Part shown: positions 7,579 to 10,452 of the stretch, in pieces
Layout of the letters: the number at the start of each line of letters is the position of its first letter
Position numbering within the stretch: position 1 is the first letter of the stretch
Origin: Desulfobacterales bacterium
GTDB lineage: Bacteria; Desulfobacterota; Desulfobacteria; Desulfobacterales; ETH-SRB1
DNA: 10,452 bases
Assembly: GCA_030017395.1 (NCBI GenBank)
Contig: JASEIZ010000055.1
Coordinates: forward strand, 1-10,452
Reading direction: 5' to 3'
Notes under the pieces: model-generated
What the model saw: only the letters and a program-made list of their open reading frames with translations
What the model was told of the DNA's origin: nothing
The model's database searches: none
Translations under genes and position numbers: made by a program

Positions 7579-8520
7579 TTACATTTTATTCAAAGCCACT
7601 TTTTTTACTTCATCAAACATGAAGTCTAAAGCATTGTGTCTGGTAAATGTCTGAAGACACTGTTGACGGAACTCCTGTTCCGATGCCTGTTCTTTTGCAC
7701 AGATAAATGCCCAAGGCAAAACGAGTGCATCCTTTACAAGGTCAGCCACGTCAAAGACCAGCGCACCTCTGCGTGTTTTGCCGTGCATTACTGCAAAACC
7801 GTATGGAATACCAAGCACCCAAAGAGTTGTAGCGGCAAGGCCATACGCAAGGTAGTTGCCGTGATTCAGAAAAGAGTTTGCAGTGTCTTCTGCATCACGA
7901 GCACGCACGAACTCCTTATTTTGGGTTCGGTTAGCGGCAATTTTGTACAATTTTTTTGTGAGTTGTGCTTCAATCTGAAAAAGATCACCAACTCCATGAG
8001 CATTTTCAATTTTGCCTGAAAAACTTTTCAGAGCGTTGGAAATATCCATATCGTCCGCATAAAACCCCTGACTCTGTAGATCACTGTCCTTCGACCAGAC
8101 ACTTATTAGATAACTAATTCTTAACTTCTGAAACTGTTTTGCAACATGAAGCCGTTTTTCTTCGTCAAACCAGAATGACATCCAACCCTGAACATACTCA
8201 GTCGGCCGATACTCACTCTGGGGAGAAAGCCATTCCACTTCGCTTGCCGCAATTAGCGGAGTGCCGCCGGTGCCGCTGAACCCGATTAGAACCCCAGCGG
8301 AAGCCAGCATGCGAACCGCCGCTTGGGTTATGGAAGTGCCCATTGTAAGCAGAACAACTGTGGTATTTGCTATAGGAATGTTCCAGTATTGATTTTCAGT
8401 TTCTGCCACGGTAAGAAAAACTACCCGACCGCCCTTGACCATCACGCGGCACTTTTCAAGGCAATAGATGTTGGCTCGTTTGGAGTGTAAAATTGCTTTC
8501 AAATCAGTCAATTGTTCCAT
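7579..8520 (-). CDS. cas1: Cas1, spacer integrase
   Basis: This 313-residue protein is close to the 324 of P. aeruginosa Cas1 (type I-F). It inserts new spacers at the leader end, in complex with the Cas2 part of Cas2-3. The expected metal-binding residues are present: Glu184 in FQIEAQLTKKLY, His246 in VMHGKTRRGA, and Asp257 and Asp260 in VFDVADLVKDA. The His-Asp spacings (11 and 14) equal those of the P. aeruginosa enzyme (His254, Asp265, Asp268). Other family blocks are LTMGTSITQAA (58-68), GVLIGFSGTGG (76-86) and NHGNYLAYG (219-227). The start at 8520 has AGGGAGAG about 6 nt upstream and fits the family's N terminus; an ATG-less extension seven codons longer is also open. It is the first gene of the cas operon. 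I found no convincing sigma70 promoter directly upstream. Confidence 0.96.
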   Translation of the reverse strand: MEQLTDLKAILHSKRANIYCLEKCRVMVKGGRVVFLTVAETENQYWNIPIANTTVVLLTMGTSITQAAVRMLASAGVLIGFSGTGGTPLIAASEVEWLSPQSEYRPTEYVQGWMSFWFDEEKRLHVAKQFQKLRISYLISVWSKDSDLQSQGFYADDMDISNALKSFSGKIENAHGVGDLFQIEAQLTKKLYKIAANRTQNKEFVRARDAEDTANSFLNHGNYLAYGLAATTLWVLGIPYGFAVMHGKTRRGALVFDVADLVKDALVLPWAFICAKEQASEQEFRQQCLQTFTRHNALDFMFDEVKKVALNKM

Positions 8521-8554
8521 ACATCTCTCCCTTACAAGCAAAAACTTGAGAGTA

Positions 8555-8567
8555 CATGGGGCCCATG
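8555..8567. promoter_or_regulatory. Inverted repeat upstream of cas1, possible operator
   Basis: CATGGG-G-CCCATG has perfect 6-nt arms around one central base, 35 nt upstream of the cas1 start and just downstream of a CATAAT hexamer on the minus strand. Its position in the 5' untranslated region would suit a regulator or a small hairpin near the ribosome site. No regulator is known to me for this motif, and short palindromes occur by chance. Confidence 0.25.
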
Positions 8568-8619
8568 AGATTATGCGTTTCTATCTTTCCGATTTTTTTT
8601 TGCTTATATCTTTTCCATC

Positions 8620-8724
8620 TCAAGCCAGATCATTGCTGCAAGTTTCGCCCAAAACATGGGGGTAACCCTCCTTTCTCAGAAGCTCAATTATCGCAAGTTC
8701 CAATTTCGCTTCTGTAAATTTCAC
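8620..8724 (-). pseudogene. 5' remnant of a type I restriction endonuclease subunit (HsdR)
   Basis: A GTG start overlaps the rhuM stop as GTGA and opens a 34-codon frame: it begins VKFTEAKLELAIIELL, continues RKEGYPHVLGE, then runs into TCSNDLA and a stop. The first ~27 residues look like the N terminus of HsdR subunits (FTEaxLExAxIxLLxxxGYxHVxGE), whose full length is around 1,000 residues. After GE the similarity ends abruptly, so nearly the whole gene is gone. The GTGA coupling to rhuM is the arrangement of an intact operon, since rhuM genes are often found within hsd operons. I infer that a deletion or the arrival of the cas locus removed the rest. The match is from memory of the family, not a search. 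Confidence 0.6.
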
Positions 8725-9764
8725 TTTCCTTCCCCCTTACCGGACGTAATGACCTGTAATTCCTTGATGTCCATCTCCAGTTCCTGCAAGCTTGCCTCCC
8801 TGCTCAAGGCTTTTTGTTCCGCCCGATATTTCTCATACTCCTGAGTTGATTTTTCCAGGGCCCGGGTGTGGCTGATCTTTCCGGCGTGGCTCAGCAGTTC
8901 CCGGCCGTTGAGTTGGATAATGGTGTCCAGCCGTTCAACCCAATCATTCATGTACATGGGGGTGTGCTGCCGGGCCATGGTCTCAGCAAAGGCCAGGTAT
9001 TGCTCCACCAATAGACCAAGAAGCTTTATCTCATCTTCACTCAGATAATTTTTGGCAATGGCGACATCTTTTTTACGGATGTCCACCTCGTTTGTTTTGT
9101 CGAACGACTGCATGCCCATGCGTGGCAAAGAACCATCTGCCCTGCGGTAGACCAATTCCGCAGCGGTTTGCGCACTGATAGCCCACAGCAGTTTGTTCTG
9201 TATCTTTCTAAAGAAGGCGACGGTTTTCTCGTCCCGAGGGTCATAATCAATGGAGGTGGTGTAGATATCCTTGATCTTTTGATAAAAAAAACGCTCAGAG
9301 ATGCGGATCTGGCGAATGCGTTCCTGCAGCTCGTTAAAATAATTCATGGAGCGGCCGCTCTTGAAACGCTCATCATTGAGGGCAAACCCCTTGACGATAT
9401 ACTCCTTCAAGCGCTGGGTGGCCCAGATACGGAATTGGGTCGCAATCTGAGATTTTATGCGGTAGCCGACGGAGATGATCGCATCAAGATTGTAAAATTT
9501 CTGTTTGCGTTCAACTTTATGGCCCCCTTCAGGCTGAACTTGTAAGAATTCCTTACAAGTTGCCTCTTGGTTCAATTCACCTTCCAAGTAGATGTTTTTC
9601 AGGTGCATGGTGATATTCTGCGGTTTCACCTGAAAGAGCTGCGCCATCAGTTTTTGCGTTAACCAGACGGTTTCCTGATCCAGCATGACATCTATCTTTA
9701 TCCGGCCGTCAGTGTTCTGATAGATCAGGATTTCGGACTTTTTGGGTTCTCTAACCAAGTTCAT
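8721..9764 (-). CDS. RhuM-family protein (Virulence_RhuM), possible DNA-binding protein of an hsd operon
   Basis: This 347-residue protein has the usual RhuM length (about 330-350). The family is named after a Salmonella SPI-3 gene and its biochemical role is unsettled; many members lie in type I restriction-modification operons. Residues 31-64 (ETVWLTQKLMAQLF, then VKPQNITMHLKNI) look like a helix-turn-helix. The family block TCKEFLQVQ (69-77) is followed by KFYNLDAIISVGYRIKSQ (89-106) and FRIWATQRLKEYIVKGF (111-127). A second conserved region covers 163-240 (IKDIYTTSIDYDP, then VAIAKNYLSEDEI). The C terminus (about 300-345) is highly charged and probably a coiled coil. There is no signal peptide or membrane segment. 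GGAGGAA lies about 9 nt before the ATG. The ATG overlaps a preceding short ORF (ATGA), and the stop overlaps the HsdR remnant. Any link to CRISPR function is unproven. Confidence 0.85.
   Translation of the reverse strand: MNLVREPKKSEILIYQNTDGRIKIDVMLDQETVWLTQKLMAQLFQVKPQNITMHLKNIYLEGELNQEATCKEFLQVQPEGGHKVERKQKFYNLDAIISVGYRIKSQIATQFRIWATQRLKEYIVKGFALNDERFKSGRSMNYFNELQERIRQIRISERFFYQKIKDIYTTSIDYDPRDEKTVAFFRKIQNKLLWAISAQTAAELVYRRADGSLPRMGMQSFDKTNEVDIRKKDVAIAKNYLSEDEIKLLGLLVEQYLAFAETMARQHTPMYMNDWVERLDTIIQLNGRELLSHAGKISHTRALEKSTQEYEKYRAEQKALSREASLQELEMDIKELQVITSGKGEGK
9538..9560. repeat. Inverted repeat inside the RhuM gene
   Basis: Perfect 9-nt arms ACTTGTAAG and CTTACAAGT flank the 5-nt centre AATTC. 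The sequence encodes residues 69-75 (TCKEFLQ), a conserved part of RhuM proteins, so protein constraint plus chance could account for it. In RNA it would form a stable short hairpin early in the message. Confidence 0.6.
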
Positions 9765-9814
9765 AGGGCCAGTTCCTCCACCATCTTTTCGGCATCCGGT
9801 AGGCTAAGGGACAT
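9761..9814 (-). pseudogene. 17-codon ORF coupled to rhuM, probably the 3' end of a lost gene
   Basis: The frame MSLSLPDAEKMVEELAL ends in a TGA that overlaps the rhuM ATG (ATGA). It has no usable ribosome site: GAGG abuts its ATG directly. The frame stays open only five codons further upstream. The coupling and the charged helical ending suggest the last codons of an upstream operon gene, possibly part of the same restriction-modification operon, cut off just after the terminator at 9861-9905. I do not recognise the protein. It could also be a chance ORF or a short leader peptide. Confidence 0.35.
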
Positions 9815-9820
9815 CCTCAG

Positions 9821-9860
9821 TTTATAAGTTTATATCGTTAAGAATAAAACAGCTAAAGTA
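9821..9860 (-). promoter_or_regulatory. Weak promoter-like region for rhuM
   Basis: Two TATAAA hexamers on the minus strand (9834-9829 and 9826-9821) lie between the terminator and the 17-codon ORF and could be -10 elements. The sequences 17 nt upstream (TTTAGC and TTTTAT) are poor -35 matches. Since a strong terminator lies immediately upstream, rhuM needs a promoter in this gap unless read-through occurs. Confidence 0.3.
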
Positions 9861-9905
9861 AAAAGCCCCATCCTTCATATGACTGAAGAAATGGGGCTTT
9901 TTTTG
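9861..9905. terminator. Rho-independent terminator, probably bidirectional
   Basis: AAAGCCCCAT (9862-9871) pairs perfectly with ATGGGGCTTT (9891-9900), and CTTCA/TGAAG extends the hairpin inside. The plus strand continues with a run of seven T (9898-9904); on the minus strand the hairpin is followed by TTTTT. It can therefore stop transcription both ways. On the minus strand it insulates rhuM and the cas genes from the gene at the right edge. Confidence 0.85.
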
Positions 9906-10046
9906 TAATGTAACACTATGATTAGTCACCTGATCCTCCTGTTTGAGGTTCAAAAAACCGACTGAAATTAATCTAAAAAAGTGTATATTAAACGATCATA
10001 CAAGTCAATTTGTTATCTTTTTTCTGAACTGAACAGTGAGCGCATT

Positions 10047-10066
10047 CCCCGCTGCTTGCCGCGGGG
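10047..10066. repeat. REP-like GC-rich palindrome, copy 1
   Basis: CCCCGC-TGCTTGCC-GCGGGG forms a stem of at least six G:C-rich pairs. It is preceded by ATT, as in copy 2 at 10114-10133, and shares 16 leading bases (ATTCCCCGCTGCTTGC) with it. These resemble short extragenic palindromes dispersed in Desulfobacterales genomes; that recollection was not checked by search. Confidence 0.6.
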
Positions 10067-10113
10067 TTAGCGAGCGAATACAAAAACAGCAAATTTCCTT
10101 ACAGTCGAAGATT

Positions 10114-10133
10114 CCCCGCTGCTTGCGGCGGGG
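10114..10133. repeat. REP-like GC-rich palindrome, copy 2
   Basis: CCCCGC-TGCTTGCG-GCGGGG is the second copy, in the same orientation, 67 nt after the first. The flanking ATT and trailing AGCTTTAATTGCC suggest that the unit is longer than the stem. Pairs of such palindromes are typical of REP/BIME-like elements, which are mobilised by RAYT transposases in other bacteria. Confidence 0.6.
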
Positions 10134-10250
10134 AGCTTTAATTGCCGTTACATCACATTTTCCCCATCTCAAGCCCGCCTTCAGTCTGAACTGAAAGGGG
10201 GATGGCAATTTGCCCCCACCCTCACCCTTCCTAAGCTCCATTTTTTCATT

Positions 10251-10452
10251 TTAATCTGAAATTGCCATTAATATCTTCAGTTTCAAACCTTCGCGAGCCA
10301 TATCATCTTCAATGACGGCGCAAATAATCTCTTTTAGCAGGTCTTTATCAATTTTTCCTGCCGCGACATGATAGCTGATATTTTCCATATCTCTGAAAGC
10401 AGGCAAGAATAAAGTCTTCGTCACGCTGATTGATATATTTGGTGCTGCCGCC
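10251..10452 (-). CDS. 3' end of an unrecognised gene, cut by the right edge
   Basis: An open frame of 66 codons enters from the right edge and ends with TAA at 10253-10251. The visible C terminus includes SVTKTLFLPAFRDMENISYH, KIDKDLLKEIICAVIEDDM and the ending LKLKILMAISD. It is predicted mostly alpha-helical, with alternating charged and hydrophobic residues and no membrane segment. No start is visible and I do not recognise the family. Codon use looks natural (no rare-codon clusters), and the other two minus-strand frames contain stops, which supports coding. It ends about 345 nt before the terminator at 9861-9905. Confidence 0.55.
   Translation of the reverse strand, partial: AAAPNISISVTKTLFLPAFRDMENISYHVAAGKIDKDLLKEIICAVIEDDMAREGLKLKILMAISD

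Larger units (their letters stand above)
9906..10250. other. Gene-free intergenic region
   Basis: I see no gene here. It holds two REP-like palindromes (10047-10066 and 10114-10133), a small inverted repeat TTCAGT/ACTGAA at 10180-10195, a GGGGG/CCCCC inverted repeat around 10196-10215, and a repeated 11-mer TCTGAACTGAA at 10023-10033 and 10185-10195. The minus-strand ORF across it (10005-10241) reads through the palindromes and looks like no protein family. Confidence 0.7.

Noticed and set aside
418..8520. A CRISPR-associated Tn7-like transposon (I-F3) or minimal I-F2 variant
   Set aside because: csy1 and csy2 are separate full-length genes, and cas1 and an intact cas2-3 with nuclease and helicase motifs are present. 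There is no tniQ or tns gene, so it is the standard interference-competent I-F1 type.
8604..8657. 17-codon minus-strand ORF MFWAKLAAMIWLEMEKI with AAGGAGG upstream
   Set aside because: The apparent ribosome site is the HsdR-like codons for RKEG, and the frame lies within the remnant. It could be the tail of another lost gene, but nothing supports it as a functional peptide.
9168..9545. Plus-strand 125-residue ORF opposite rhuM
   Set aside because: It is antisense to a conserved RhuM coding region and has no family resemblance.
10180..10215. Inverted repeats TTCAGT/ACTGAA and GGGGG/CCCCC as a terminator for the right-edge gene
   Set aside because: Neither is followed by a T run on the minus strand, and the arms are short. 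The clear terminator is at 9861-9905.
10005..10241. Minus-strand 78-residue ORF across the intergenic region
   Set aside because: It reads through both palindromes (giving APRRKQRG and PRQAAGN peptides), has no ribosome site worth noting and resembles no family.

Overview
The window holds a complete type I-F (I-F1, formerly 'Ypest') CRISPR-Cas locus on the minus strand. Read in the direction of transcription, right to left, it runs cas1, cas2-3 fusion, csy1 (cas8f), csy2 (cas5f), csy3 (cas7f), csy4 (cas6f), leader, CRISPR array. The array enters at the left edge and continues outside the window. Every gene is intact and the catalytic or nucleic-acid-binding residues I can check are present. 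I see no defect in the sequence and read this as a canonical system, not a new type.

Layout from left to right: 1-289, five identical 28-nt repeats with four complete 32-34-nt spacers; 290-417, the leader, with a perfect IHF consensus match and a sigma70-like promoter pointing into the array; 418-8520, six tightly packed cas genes (gaps of 9 to 27 nt and one 4-nt overlap) that look like one operon; 8525-8720, a short intergenic stretch that begins as a 34-codon remnant of a type I restriction subunit (HsdR); 8721-9764, a RhuM-family gene; 9761-9905, a 17-codon remnant ORF, a weak promoter-like stretch and a strong terminator; 9906-10250, no gene, but two copies of a GC-rich REP-like palindrome; 10251-10452, the 3' end of an unrecognised minus-strand gene cut by the window edge.

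How the genes work together: Cas1 and the Cas2 part of Cas2-3 insert new spacers at the leader end, next to the IHF site. Csy4 cuts the array transcript in each repeat. Csy1, Csy2, Csy3 and Csy4 with one crRNA form the Csy surveillance complex, and Cas3 is then recruited to unwind and degrade the target. The RhuM gene and the HsdR remnant upstream suggest that the cas locus lies next to, or was inserted into, a decayed type I restriction-modification operon, that is, a defence island.

Organism: the CRISPR type, the IHF site and the protein similarities indicate a proteobacterium in the broad sense. The palindromes at 10047-10133 resemble short dispersed hairpins I associate with sulfate-reducing Desulfobacterales (Desulfobacterota). 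I hold that assignment loosely. The base composition is moderate and slightly AT-rich in the cas genes.
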